Shown: positions 8,725 to 17,000, counted from the first letter of the stretch. The stretch is DNA of 64,000 nt from JAKZVK01 sp965248255 (GCA_965248255.1 CBDFIW010000002.1:310001-374000); one strand, 5' to 3'. Program-made: numbers and translations. Notes: a model not told the origin generated them from the letters alone.

Positions 8725-11700
8725 TCACAATCCCGCGCGCAGGTACTCGATGACGTCGGCGATGTCTTGGCGGGACATGTCTTCTTCGAGGCCGTCGGGC
8801 ATGAGTGAGACGGTGGAGGTTCGTATCTCGGCGAGGTTCTTGCGCAGGATGGTAACGTCCTCGTACTCGCCTCGAAGTTTGATGGCCTCGGCCGTTTCTC
8901 CGGCCAGCAGGCCGTCGTAGATGCGGCCTTTGTTGTCCACGGCGATGTAGTTCGCATAGCTGGGCCGGATGTCGTAGCTGGGATCGAGGATGGTGAGCAA
9001 CAGCTCGTCGCGGGTCTTGTTGTTGACGCCGGAGAGGTCAGGCCCGATGCGGCCGCGCTCACCTTGCCGCAGGTGGCACTTGCCGCAGTGGTCTTCGAAG
9101 ACTTGTTTGCCGTGCCCGACCTTGCCGGCGAGGGCCAGCGTGTCCTGATAATCTTCCACTACCTTCGACCGGTCGCTGACTTCGCCTTGGAGCAGCGTCT
9201 TGGCGCGCTCTTGAATGGCGGGGTCGGGGTATTGCGTGAGGCGGATCTTCGAGACGGCGTCGATCGACGGGGCGGGGACGTCACCGGCTTCGACCGCTGT
9301 CAACAGCGCTTGCGCCCTTTCCTTCTTGCGCATCATCGCCTGCGCGACGCGCTCCCGAACCGGCGGGCCGTAGCCGCTCCAACCGGCCAGCAGCGTTTCC
9401 GAGACTTCGGCCTCGTCGAATGCCGACAGCGTGTCGGCGGCGGCGGCCTGGATGTCTTGGGGCGTCGGTGTCGTAAGAATCTCGGCGAGCACAGCAGAGA
9501 CCTGTGAATACGCGCCTCCGCGCAAAGCACTGACGGCGCGTATGCGCTGCTCGATCGCGAGATCGTCGTTGCCCGCTTCCGCAAGCGATTGCCGCACGAA
9601 GGCGGGCAGGGCAAAATACTGGGCTGCCTCACGCGCGGCAGCTCCCACGTCGTCGGACGGGTCGTTGACCAGCTTGATCATGATGCGGCGCACGGAAGGA
9701 ATCCCTAGGCCGCGGGAGCCCTCGATGGCGAGGCCTCGCGCCAGTCCCGCGAGGGCGGCGCGACGCCATTCGTCCGGCCGCAGCGCCGGAGTATCGGTGA
9801 TCGCCATCAGGAACAGCGATATCGCGTCCGAATTGCGACCCGCTCCGACGAGCGAGGAGAGCTGCGAGAGGAAATCTTGCCTGCCTTCGGACGGTTCGCT
9901 GAAGAACCGCCTGTGGCGCGTCAGCAGCCGGTTGAGCACCCTCATGCCCGAGCCGCCGACCGAACTAAGCAGCGCACTGCGGAACCAGGGGTCGTCGGCG
10001 TGTTCGGGAATCAGGCTCGCCAGCGTGCGGTGATTGCCCGGTATGAGTCCCAGAGTCAGGATCAGTTGGAATCGGACGCGCGGATCTTCGTCCTTGGTCC
10101 TGGCGGTCAAGGCCGCCGACAGCTCGGGCAGAAACGCCTCGGCCATCTTGATGGCGTTCTCGCGGATGCGCGGATGGCCGTCGCGCAGGGCTTCGCGGAC
10201 CATCGAAGCTTCGAGCGCGCCGAGTCCTTCGAGCACCCATAGCGCGTGGAGCCGTGCTTGCGGGAACTCGCTTGCCGTCAGTTCCTTGAGCAAAGGCACA
10301 GCCTGTTGGTCTTGCTTCTCGACCAGCAATCGATGAGCCGTGCGGCGATGCCAGCCGTTAGCATGCTCGAGCGTCTCGACCAACTCCGCCGTGGTCGCGG
10401 TGCCTAGGTTGGGTTTAAGGCTCCGCTGCTGACGCGGATTCTCGGGAACGATGCGGTAGATGCGGCCACGGTCGCCGCCCCGGTAGAAGTCCATTTGCAG
10501 CTTTTCCTGCAGCGCCATCGGGATCGAGCGCGGCTCTTCGATGTACTCACGGTAGATGTCGACGACGTACAGGTTGCCATCGGGCGCATTGGCGAAGTTC
10601 GCCGGTGAGAACCAGTTGTCCGGCGCAGCCAGAAATTCGCGTTCGCCTTGCGGGGCTCGATGGGCTTGGTACGTCGCGCCGTCGACCGTCATCACATTGC
10701 GGCGCACGAGGTTTCCGTTCACTTCGCCGATGAAAATGTTGCCGGCGTACTCGTCGGGGAAGTTGTCGCCGACATAGACGGTCGCGCCGGTGGCGGCCGA
10801 GAAGCGTCCCCACAGGACTTCGGTGCGCCCGGGACGCGTTTCGTCGTAGCGTTTCTGGCGCGCCGCGGTCCGTTCGATGCGCCACTGCTGCGGCTTGGTG
10901 AGCGGGTAGATGAAGTTCTCCTTATCGTCGTGCTCGACGGTGAACTGCATCATCCGCGGCGGCGAGAAGAAGCGATTCCGCAGGATGTAGCGCGCAGGCA
11001 GCACGGCGTGGCTGAGAAAGATCGTGTTCCGCGAGCCAAAGCGATGGCCCCACTCATCGAACGACATGCCGTATTGCGTCGAGCCCCCTGCGGGCTCCCA
11101 AGCGCCGGTGCCGGGGTGAAAGCGGAAGTCGTATCCGCGTACGACGACGCCGGGTTTGTCGGGATATTTGGGCGACGTGACCGTGCCCGGCCGGCCGCCG
11201 TTGGCGGCGTAGATCCAGTTGTCAAGGCCGTATCGCAGGCTGTTGACACGGGCTTCGGGGGACGCCTCACGGCCCTGAAAACCGGTGAACCAGACTTCGC
11301 GGACATCGGCCTTGTGGTCGCCGTCGGTGTCTTTGAAATAGAAGATCTCGGGCGCGGCCGTGACCAGCACACCGCCCTTCCAGGGCATGACGCTTGAAGC
11401 CTGCAGAAGGTTATCGACGAACAGGGTCGCCGTCTCGAAGCGGCCGTCGCCGTCCTGGTCTTGGAGAAAGCGGATGCGGCTGCGGGGCTGCTCCCCTTCT
11501 TCGGGGTCGAAGGGGTAGTCGAGCATCTCGCAGACCCACAGGTCGCCGTTTTCGTCGAAGGCGATATCGACCGGATCGACCACTTCGGGTTCAGCCGCGA
11601 CAACTTCGACGCGAAACCCGTCGACGATTTGCATCGCCTGGGCGGCCTGCGCGGGTGGTGTCGGGTCCGTATCGTAGGGGCCCTTCTCGGGACCGCTCGA

Positions 11701-11787
11701 GCCGCAACCGAAAGCCAGCCATGCAAGCAGGAACGCTAATGGGGGAGGCGTCAACCGCTTTCGTGACGGGGTGTTCGCTATGTGCAT
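8725..11787 (-). CDS. Membrane-bound dehydrogenase / HEAT-repeat / c-type heme lipoprotein (Pirellula type)
   Basis: 1020-aa secreted lipoprotein. The N-terminal signal ends in a lipobox-like WLAFGC with Cys28. Residues ~45-450 form a beta-propeller sugar-dehydrogenase-like domain (VDIAFDENGDLWVCEMLDYPF, NSLRYGLDNWIYAANGG, TVYVGDNFPDEYAGNIFIGEVNGN), the 'putative membrane-bound dehydrogenase' type. Residues ~480-870 are HEAT/armadillo-like repeats. The last ~130 residues carry a single c-type heme site CGKCH (901-905), then GPDLSGVNNKTRDELL and the terminal DIADVIEYLRAGL. This layout is common in Planctomycetes, Verrucomicrobia and Acidobacteria. The substrate is unknown, probably a sugar or other alcohol. 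Confidence 0.88.
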   Translation of the reverse strand: MHIANTPSRKRLTPPPLAFLLAWLAFGCGSSGPEKGPYDTDPTPPAQAAQAMQIVDGFRVEVVAAEPEVVDPVDIAFDENGDLWVCEMLDYPFDPEEGEQPRSRIRFLQDQDGDGRFETATLFVDNLLQASSVMPWKGGVLVTAAPEIFYFKDTDGDHKADVREVWFTGFQGREASPEARVNSLRYGLDNWIYAANGGRPGTVTSPKYPDKPGVVVRGYDFRFHPGTGAWEPAGGSTQYGMSFDEWGHRFGSRNTIFLSHAVLPARYILRNRFFSPPRMMQFTVEHDDKENFIYPLTKPQQWRIERTAARQKRYDETRPGRTEVLWGRFSAATGATVYVGDNFPDEYAGNIFIGEVNGNLVRRNVMTVDGATYQAHRAPQGEREFLAAPDNWFSPANFANAPDGNLYVVDIYREYIEEPRSIPMALQEKLQMDFYRGGDRGRIYRIVPENPRQQRSLKPNLGTATTAELVETLEHANGWHRRTAHRLLVEKQDQQAVPLLKELTASEFPQARLHALWVLEGLGALEASMVREALRDGHPRIRENAIKMAEAFLPELSAALTARTKDEDPRVRFQLILTLGLIPGNHRTLASLIPEHADDPWFRSALLSSVGGSGMRVLNRLLTRHRRFFSEPSEGRQDFLSQLSSLVGAGRNSDAISLFLMAITDTPALRPDEWRRAALAGLARGLAIEGSRGLGIPSVRRIMIKLVNDPSDDVGAAAREAAQYFALPAFVRQSLAEAGNDDLAIEQRIRAVSALRGGAYSQVSAVLAEILTTPTPQDIQAAAADTLSAFDEAEVSETLLAGWSGYGPPVRERVAQAMMRKKERAQALLTAVEAGDVPAPSIDAVSKIRLTQYPDPAIQERAKTLLQGEVSDRSKVVEDYQDTLALAGKVGHGKQVFEDHCGKCHLRQGERGRIGPDLSGVNNKTRDELLLTILDPSYDIRPSYANYIAVDNKGRIYDGLLAGETAEAIKLRGEYEDVTILRKNLAEIRTSTVSLMPDGLEEDMSRQDIADVIEYLRAGL

Positions 11788-12409
11788 TCGGGGAGCGGCC
11801 TTGTTTCCTAGTGGCGTGTACGCAGAGCTTCAGACCGATGAATGCAACCTTGCACACTCCATTCTATCGTGCATCCCGCGTGGAGCCGTTCCGCCCCAAA
11901 TCCGTAAGTAAGCCTCGACGACCGCTTGACGCCTCGGCCCGGTGTGACCAACCCAGTCGCCACGTTAGAGCCGCGGACGGGAGTCCGCGGTTGGTGTAGG
12001 GTGGAAGCGTCGCGCTGTCTCACGGCGCAAGGCGATGCCTCCGCGCACGGTTCCTAGCCCCGGCAGGGGCGTTTGAAAGTAGCCCACCGCGCAAGCGGTG
12101 GGTCAACCGTGCCCAACGATCCCCAGCCCCGGCAGGGGCGTTTGAGATTTGTTTTCCTGGCACCCGGTGGGTGGGGAACAGGAGAAACACGTAGGCTCTT
12201 CGAGGCTCGGCCTGTTGCTGTTGCGGATCGCACAGCGCAACCTGCAGCCTCCTTACGGACGGATTACGGTCCGCGGGCACAACCCTTCGGTCGCGGGGAC
12301 TCTTACGCCGGGGTGATAAAATCCGTCTGAGCGGCGCGTGTTCCCCCCGTGCCCGACGGCTTGGCCTTGCGGCTTGGGGCGGGCGACTTCGTTTGCGGGA
12401 GATGGATCG
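11788..12409. repeat. Intergenic region with REP-like palindromes
   Basis: No gene was found in this 620-bp gap. It contains a perfect CCGCGGAC/GTCCGCGG hairpin near 11970-11990. Two copies of the palindrome GCCCCGGCAGGGGCG (about 12057-12072 and 12126-12140) are each followed by TTTGA. A stem CCCACCGC-GCAA-GCGGTGGG lies at about 12082-12101. At 12252-12271 is CTTACGGACGGATTACGGTC, one base different from the terminal repeat of the element at 35389-35810. The same modules recur at 14.0, 23.5, 25.1 and 35.4-35.8 kb. Confidence 0.8.
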
Positions 12410-13300
12410 TTGCGCACACTGGTACTAGGAGCGGGCGGGCAGCTCGGCACGGAGCTGGTGGCTGCGCTCCAGCGGCGTGGACATCAGGTCGTCGGGCTGG
12501 GCCGGCAGCAGCTCGATATTACTGCGTCCGCGCAAGTCGACCAAGCGTTCGAACAGCACAGGCCCGAGTGGGTCATCAACTCGGCCGCCTACAACCAGGT
12601 GGACTTGGCCCAGAAAGAGCCCGAGGCGGCGATGCAGGTGAACGGTCTCGCCGTGCGTTTGCTGGCGATGGCGTCGCAGCGTACGGGCGCCACGTTCATG
12701 CACTTTTCCACCGACCACGTGTTCGACGGCACCAAGACCGATCCGTACACCGAAGAGGACCTGCCGAACCCCCCTTCGGCCTACGCCGTATCGAAACTGG
12801 CCGGCGAGCTATACGCCAGGGTGTACTGCGACAAACTGTTTTTGGTGCGCGTCGCCGGTGTGTTTGGGCCGGCGGGCCGCTATACGAAGCGCAGCAATTT
12901 CCCGGAGCTGATCTTGCGTAAGGCGGCCGAGGGCAGTCCGCTACGGGTGGTCGAGGATTTCTTCGCCACTCCCACCTACTCGCCAGCATTGGCGTCACGG
13001 GCGATCGACCTTCTCGAGGGCGCCCCTGCCGGGCTATATCACATCGGCGGCGGCACCACGATCTCGTGGTACGACTACGCGCTGCAGATCCTGGCACTGG
13101 CGGGTCTCAAGGCCGACATCGAGCCGAGCAACTATCGCGAGTACGTAACCCCGGCACGGCGTCCCCGGCACGCGGCGCTGTCAAACGCCAAGCTGGAGTC
13201 GCTGGGTATCGCGAAGATGCCGCCCTTGGAGGAGGCGCTCAGAGAGTATCTCGAACGGCGGGAAGCCGTGCCGGATCCATCGCAGGGAGCAGCGACGTAG
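12410..13300 (+). CDS. rfbD: dTDP-4-dehydrorhamnose reductase
   Basis: Last step of dTDP-L-rhamnose synthesis: reduces the 4-keto group with NAD(P)H in the cytoplasm. It is 296 aa from a TTG start at 12410, chosen because GGGAGA lies ~8 nt upstream and the protein then begins at the first strand (RTLVLGAGGQLG). Other evidence is INSAAYNQVDLAQKEPEAA, FSTDHVFDG, the catalytic Tyr/Lys in YAVSKLAGE, and RVAGVFGP. A longer GTG-initiated frame from 12338 would add 24 low-quality residues. The other rhamnose genes (rfbA, rfbB, rfbC) are not in the window. Confidence 0.9.
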   Translation: MRTLVLGAGGQLGTELVAALQRRGHQVVGLGRQQLDITASAQVDQAFEQHRPEWVINSAAYNQVDLAQKEPEAAMQVNGLAVRLLAMASQRTGATFMHFSTDHVFDGTKTDPYTEEDLPNPPSAYAVSKLAGELYARVYCDKLFLVRVAGVFGPAGRYTKRSNFPELILRKAAEGSPLRVVEDFFATPTYSPALASRAIDLLEGAPAGLYHIGGGTTISWYDYALQILALAGLKADIEPSNYREYVTPARRPRHAALSNAKLESLGIAKMPPLEEALREYLERREAVPDPSQGAAT

Positions 13301-13411
13301 GGAGCAGGACACCAGTGCGCTGTCGCAGCTCTTCCCTGACCTGAGAGCGGTCCGGCGGTTTCTCTGCAACGGTCGCTGTCGCAGCCCTCGGTTGGCTGCT
13401 CGGTATGCCTG

Positions 13412-13666
13412 GTGTTGAGTGTTCCGGCGCATGACGACGACCGCGCTCTGGTAACGCTGGCGCCCCATACCACGAGCGTCCGCGGTTCCCGCTTCGAAGT
13501 GAGCGTCCAGGTCAGGTTCCTGCGCCCAGGCGCCTTCAACGCTCAGGGCTTGGTCACCGTACCCAACGCCAAATTGGTGCGAAAGGCCGCCGCTCTGTCG
13601 GCGGATCAGTTGTCGGCCGTCGAGGGCGCCGTTCGGAGATGGCTCGGCCTGCACGAAACTACCTAG
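13412..13666 (+). pseudogene. PemK/MazF-like toxin fragment (N-terminus missing)
   Basis: The 84-residue frame matches the C-terminal two-thirds of a PemK/MazF-type mRNA interferase: RALVTLAPHTTSVRGSRFEV, then FLRPGAFNAQGLVTVPNAKLVR and the terminal helix DQLSAVEGAVRRWLGL. The essential N-terminal part, with the RGDIW..-type start and the first Arg of the active site, is absent. The upstream in-frame sequence reads VGCSVCLVLSVPAHDDD with no conserved start. No antitoxin gene is adjacent. It is probably a relic of a toxin-antitoxin pair; an alternative is a frameshifted gene starting near 13330. Confidence 0.6.
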
Positions 13667-13734
13667 CCGTGCGCAGGACCGTCGACCCCGTCCGGCTCGG
13701 CGGGACACGTTTTCGGGGAGCAGGTCAACGGGAC

Positions 13735-13965
13735 CGCGCATCAAAGACCGCGTCAAGCTCACCGGCAACCCCAACGTCAAGGACGATGGGCACACCAACC
13801 CAAGACCGGCGAGTAAATCGACTTCATCACCTTCGCCGCAGCGAAGACCGCTTCTCCTAGCACTTTGACAAAGACGGCAGCCCCTCCGAAGAGATGCTCC
13901 TGGCCCAGCAAGACCGCCTGGAGAACTGGCAGTTGCTGCAGGAGCTGGCGAGGATTAAGGAGTAG
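13735..13965 (+). pseudogene. Decayed gene remnant of unknown family
   Basis: Several short, mutually frameshifted stretches look coding: RIKDRVKLTGNPNVKDDGHTNP, then IDFITFAAAKT, then HFDKDGSPSEEMLLAQQDR and ENWQLLQELARIKE ending at a TAG at 13963-13965. In-frame stops and at least two frame changes separate them. No family was recognised. It lies between the toxin fragment and the terminase tail in a region rich in broken genes. Confidence is low because coding character was judged by eye only. Confidence 0.3.
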
Positions 13966-14020
13966 GCCGCAAGCCACTTCCAACGTTCTTACCCTGGCTA
14001 GCTCCAGTAGCCCGAGCGCC

Positions 14021-14070
14021 CGTCCGCAAAGCGGACCCGGGAGAATAGCCCACAGGTTCACTTGTGGGTG
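14021..14070. repeat. REP-like palindrome pair
   Basis: A GTCCGC-AAA-GCGGAC palindrome is followed by AATAGCCCACAGG-TTCA-CTTGTGGGT, the same two-module order as the repeats at 23.5 and 35.4 kb (GTCCGC..GCGGAC then TAGCCCAC..GTGGG). No gene was seen between 13966 and 14220. Confidence 0.7.
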
Positions 14071-14228
14071 AACAAAGCCACAACGAGAAGCCCTGGAGGG
14101 GTGACGCAAGGCCCTTCGCTTACTCGCGGATTTGGGGCTCTCCTCCCGGAAGGGCTCCGTCACCTTTTGACCACCCACCTTTTGACCTCGGACTCTACGT
14201 CTCACCGTACTGCGAGTAGTTTTGCGCA

Positions 14229-14366
14229 ACTGTCCCGTACTTGCCTCGGGACCTGAAAAAGGCGAACGACCTGGACTCGCGAGCCCCGGATCACGCGGCG
14301 GACACCGTTCGCTACGCCGTGCTGAGACGGAGACAAGAGACGACTGCACGTCCGCTAGAGTGGTGA
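14229..14366 (+). pseudogene. Phage-type terminase large subunit, C-terminal tail only
   Basis: A 45-residue frame, TVPYLPRDLKKANDLDSRAP then DHAADTVRYAVLRR, ends at TGA 14364-14366. The block DLDxxxPDHAADxxRY is characteristic of the extreme C-terminus of large terminase subunits, where the nuclease domain ends. An in-frame stop at 14217-14219 cuts it off from any upstream part. It suggests that a packaging gene, from a phage or a domesticated module, once stood here. See also the terminase-small-like gene at 46.3 kb. Confidence 0.55.
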
Positions 14367-14549
14367 GGGGGGCGTTTCCGGGCCCACCGTGTCAACCTCG
14401 CACTTGTTCACCATCATGGTCCTCGTACAATGAGAGCTGGGTCAGGCCAGCGTTGTCAGTTACAGCCACGCTGTAGGAGAAAACAGAGCAGCTAGGCATG
14501 CGAAGAGGTATCGCATATGGGCTTCACGCGGCACGCAACAGACCTTATC

Positions 14550-15257
14550 TCAAAGAGAATCGGCGCGGGGCATGCACTCGGCGATCACGCTGCCGTCAAG
14601 GCTGTTGAGCGCCGCAAACAGGGTGGTCGTGCCGTTGCGCTTGTAATCGTGGGTCATCGTTTGGCCGCGTCCCTTTTTGAGCGGCAGGCCGGGCTGGGTG
14701 CGATCGAGGGCTTGGATTTGGGACTTCTCATCGAGCGAGAGAACCAGAGCATGCTCAGGCGGATTGAGATAGAGTCCGACGATGTCGTCGAGTTTCTCGG
14801 CGAAACGCGGGTCATTGCTGAGCTTGAGGGTCTTGACGCGGTGGGGCTTGAGGCCATGGGCGCGCCAAATCCGTCCCACGGTGGAAGCGCTGACGCCGGC
14901 CGCGGCGGCCATGGTGCGGCGGCTCCAGTGGGTGGCGTTGGACGGTTTCTCGCGGGTGGTCTTGTGGATGATCTGCTGTACTTTCTGCTTCGAGACGGCA
15001 GGTTTACGACCGGGCCGTGGGGCGTCTTTTGCAATGCCGGCGATGCTGCTTTCGAGAAAGCGCGTGCGCCAGCGGGCCACCAACTGCCGCGAGACACCGA
15101 GCTGTGCGGCGATCTGCTTATTCTCGAGACCGTCGGCGGCCAGCAGGACAATCCTGGCTCGCAGGGCGAGACGAACGGCGACTTGGCGGCCGCGCGCGTA
15201 GCGGTCCAACTGCTTGCATTGCGCTGTGTTCAAAGTTACTGGTTGTGCTCTTCGCAT
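14550..15257 (-). pseudogene. IS630-family transposase remnant, C-terminus missing
   Basis: A 235-residue frame from 15257 has two helix-turn-helix segments (ENKQIAAQLGVSRQLVARWRTRF and MAAAAGVSASTVGRIWRAHG) and the first catalytic region LVLSLDEKSQIQALDR with its Asp. The family continues for another ~110 residues with the second Asp and the final Glu motif; here the frame ends at MPRADSL and nothing homologous follows. It is of a different IS630 subgroup from the element at 1.1-2.2 kb, so it is not its relic. The outer ends could not be located. Confidence 0.85.
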
Positions 15258-15410
15258 CCCATGCCTCCTGTTAATAGAGACGATGGGAAGCCAATATAAG
15301 TTACATTATTTATGGTGCACTACACTAGCACGGTCACAGTATACACCCGCGCTGCCCCGAATGCCACGTCTTTTCGGGCTGAACGCTGCACATGATCTCG
15401 GCTGACCTTG

Positions 15411-15714
15411 GGGCAGTTTTGGGGCAGTTCGGGGACAGAGCCCGAACTCGGGTTGGCAAGGCGACCTCGCGGCGCTCCTCGACCTGGTCCAGCGTTACAC
15501 AACGATTCCGCTGTGCAACTTCCTCTATCGTCGGAACCCCAGTCACAGAATCTTCATCCCACAGAATCAATTACTTACGGCGAAAACGGCCGATTACCAC
15601 AGACCGGTGCGCTATCCTGAGACCGGAGAGGGGAGCGTGACAACCCATGAATGACAACCTTGCCGAAATTGCCGAAAACCTTGCCAAACTGTCCAAAAGG
15701 CCAGCCAGCCGTCC
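15411..15714 (+). repeat. Duplicated leader block plus start of a terminase-small-like ORF (copy A)
   Basis: From about 15439 to 15705 this strand is highly similar to the minus strand at 46986-46728. Shared landmarks are GCCCGAACTCGGGTTGGCAA, GGCGACCTCGCGG, CAGAATCAAT.ACTTACGG and GAGACCGGAGAGGGGAGC. The block ends in an ATG (15649) that opens MNDNLAEIAENLAKL. At 46.8 kb the same block leads into a complete 143-aa phBC6A51-like protein. Here the frame degenerates after ~30 residues, so this is a truncated copy. A GGGCAGTT repeat stands at its 5' edge. Confidence 0.75.
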
Positions 15715-15763
15715 CAGGCCCCGAATCTTTACAGGGACTGGCACGTGATGCGGGGGAGGAAGG

Positions 15764-15855
15764 TGAGTCGTCCCTTGCCGGGCTCTCTTGGGATGGGCGG
15801 ATTGCTTTCCCAAGGTTGACACCTTGGGCTGATCGTTGGGCCGCCCTCTTCGGGG
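15764..15855 (-). repeat. REP-like repeat, class B, copy 1
   Basis: On the minus strand this reads as CAAGGTGTCAACCTTGGGAAA followed ~25 nt later by GAGCCCGGCAAGGGACGACTCA. It has the same order and spacing of elements as the copies at 16262-16370 and 16715-16807, where the first stem is CCAGG..CCTGG. No gene was found here. Confidence 0.6.
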
Positions 15856-15922
15856 GCTCCATGGCCGTCATAAAATTCGTTCGGATTCCCGAGAAATGTG
15901 CGCAGGAGGGACGGGAACGCGC

Positions 15923-16035
15923 TAGAATGGTAGCGGCCCCGACGGAAGACTACACTTCCGCCGAGGCCTACGCCACCACGGACAGAGCCCGTGGTAAGCG
16001 ACAGTACCATTCTAACGGGCTTGTGTCCGTGGTGG
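15923..16035 (+). ncRNA. Putative structured leader/RNA with interlocking inverted repeats
   Basis: A perfect 10-bp inverted repeat (TAGAATGGTA 15923-15932 / TACCATTCTA 16005-16014) encloses two further hairpins: CGGAAG-ACTACA-CTTCCG (15943-15960) and ACCACGG-n7-CCGTGGT (15975-15995). Together these would form a three-way-junction fold. The 5' arm of the second hairpin (15973-15990) can instead pair with 16017-16035 (GGGCTTGTGTCCGTGGTGG), an alternative that conflicts with the junction. The structure ends 26 nt before the ATG of the 62-aa ORF at 16062. A regulatory switch or a recombination site are both possible; no known RNA family was recognised. Confidence 0.45.
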
Positions 16036-16061
16036 TCTTCTCATGCGAGGGGAAGGTCATC

Positions 16062-16250
16062 ATGGACGTACGTGCAATGTTGAAGGTGCTCCACCAGGAG
16101 CGCGAGTTGCTGAACCAGGCGATCGTCACGCTGGAGATTCTGGCGCGCGGCAAGGGGAAGCGGCGCGGCCGTCCGCCGCGTTGGCTGCGCGAGGGGAGGC
16201 AGCCCTCACCGCCCAAGCACCCGGGGCGGAAGCTCTTGCATCGTGAATAG
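16062..16250 (+). CDS. Small basic protein of unknown function (62 aa)
   Basis: ATG 16062 is preceded by GCGAGGGGAAGG about 7 nt upstream, a good ribosome site. The protein starts MDVRAMLKVLHQERELLNQAI as an amphipathic helix, passes through TLEILARGKGKRRGRPP and ends in a basic, proline-rich tail, with an AT-hook-like KRRGRPP core. A longer in-frame extension to 15651 runs through the repeat and the structured leader and is not credible. I believe similar short 'QERELI..AI..LERLA.G..KRRGRPP' proteins occur in other Acidobacteria, but cannot verify this here. DNA binding is inferred from the GRP motif only. Confidence 0.6.
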   Translation: MDVRAMLKVLHQERELLNQAIVTLEILARGKGKRRGRPPRWLREGRQPSPPKHPGRKLLHRE

Positions 16251-16261
16251 CGAGGCGCGCG

Positions 16262-16370
16262 GGACAGCAGCAGCCCCGAAGCGGGCGACCCAAGCAACAG
16301 CCCAGGGTGTCAGCCCTGGGAAACCATCCCCACAGGACACGAGCCCTGTAAGGGGGGACTCAACTCACGC
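16262..16370 (+). repeat. REP-like repeat, class B, copy 2
   Basis: CAGCCCAGGGTGTCAGCCCTGGGAAACC, with a CCCAGG-stem, is followed by CACGAGCCCTGTAAGGGGGGACTCAACTC. It matches the copy at 16715-16807 in sequence and spacing. No gene was found between 16251 and 17000; this 750-bp gap holds only the two class-B copies and unremarkable sequence. Confidence 0.75.
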
Positions 16371-16714
16371 GAAAGGAGGCCCTTTCGAAGAGGCAGAAGA
16401 CCGACTGCGGGCCCAAGCATCGCTTTTCGCGTTGAGGTAGCGCCACAAGCCTTGGCTGACCTCGACGGACGGGCAGCCACTCAACCCATTCCGCACCCGC
16501 GAGTCACAGATTTTCAGAAGAAATTTCCCCCATCCTTTCAATCACTTGCCTTCCCAGCTACCCGTCAGCCCCAAAACTGAATCGTATACTGTGGGCGAGG
16601 AAAGCCTTGGCAGAGATTTCACCAGCATGCGGAAGGGCGCTCCGTATTCATAAGGGCTCCACGGGTGCAAGGCCAAGTGCACGTCCGAATGCCCGCCACG
16701 ACGGCGAACCCCGT

Positions 16715-16807
16715 AGAGGTGGTCCAGGTAACAGCCCTGGGCGTGAGCCCAGGGAAACCGATCCCCGCCAACATCTCTTGAGCCCTGTAAGGGCGGCTCA
16801 ACTCCCG
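16715..16807 (+). repeat. REP-like repeat, class B, copy 3
   Basis: TAACAGCCCTGGGCGTGAGC then CCAGGGAAACCGATCCCCGC are followed by TTGAGCCCTGTAAGGGCGGC and TCAACTC. It has two palindromic stems (CCCTGGGC/GCCCAGGG and GCCCT-GTA-AGGGC). Similar modules are widespread in acidobacterial intergenic DNA as I remember it; mobilisation by RAYT-type proteins is inference. Confidence 0.75.
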
Positions 16808-17000
16808 CAACGATTCCGGCCACCGGGCCATACCAGGGCCACCCGTGGTCACACCATGCGTAAAGGATTTGTACAGGCCTTTGCAGATAGGGGTCAATCG
16901 CGGCCAAGAGCGGATAAAAGAGGACAGCGTGGCCGCCCCCGAAGCCCCCCAAGGCGACCCTCAGCAACGGCGCCTGCCAGATGGCAGCAGCGATCGCCGC

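Noticed and set aside
13777..14349. 190-codon minus-strand frame in the debris region
   Set aside because: Arg/Ser-rich shadow frame; the plus strand holds recognisable gene remnants there.
15392..15640. 82-codon frame in the leader block as a real gene
   Set aside because: The homologous block at 46.9 kb has indels that break this frame, and substitutions do not favour any one codon phase; left as a repeat.
16542..16967. 141-codon minus-strand frame over the class-B repeat
   Set aside because: It is the translation of a palindromic repeat; copies of such repeats give similar false ORFs.
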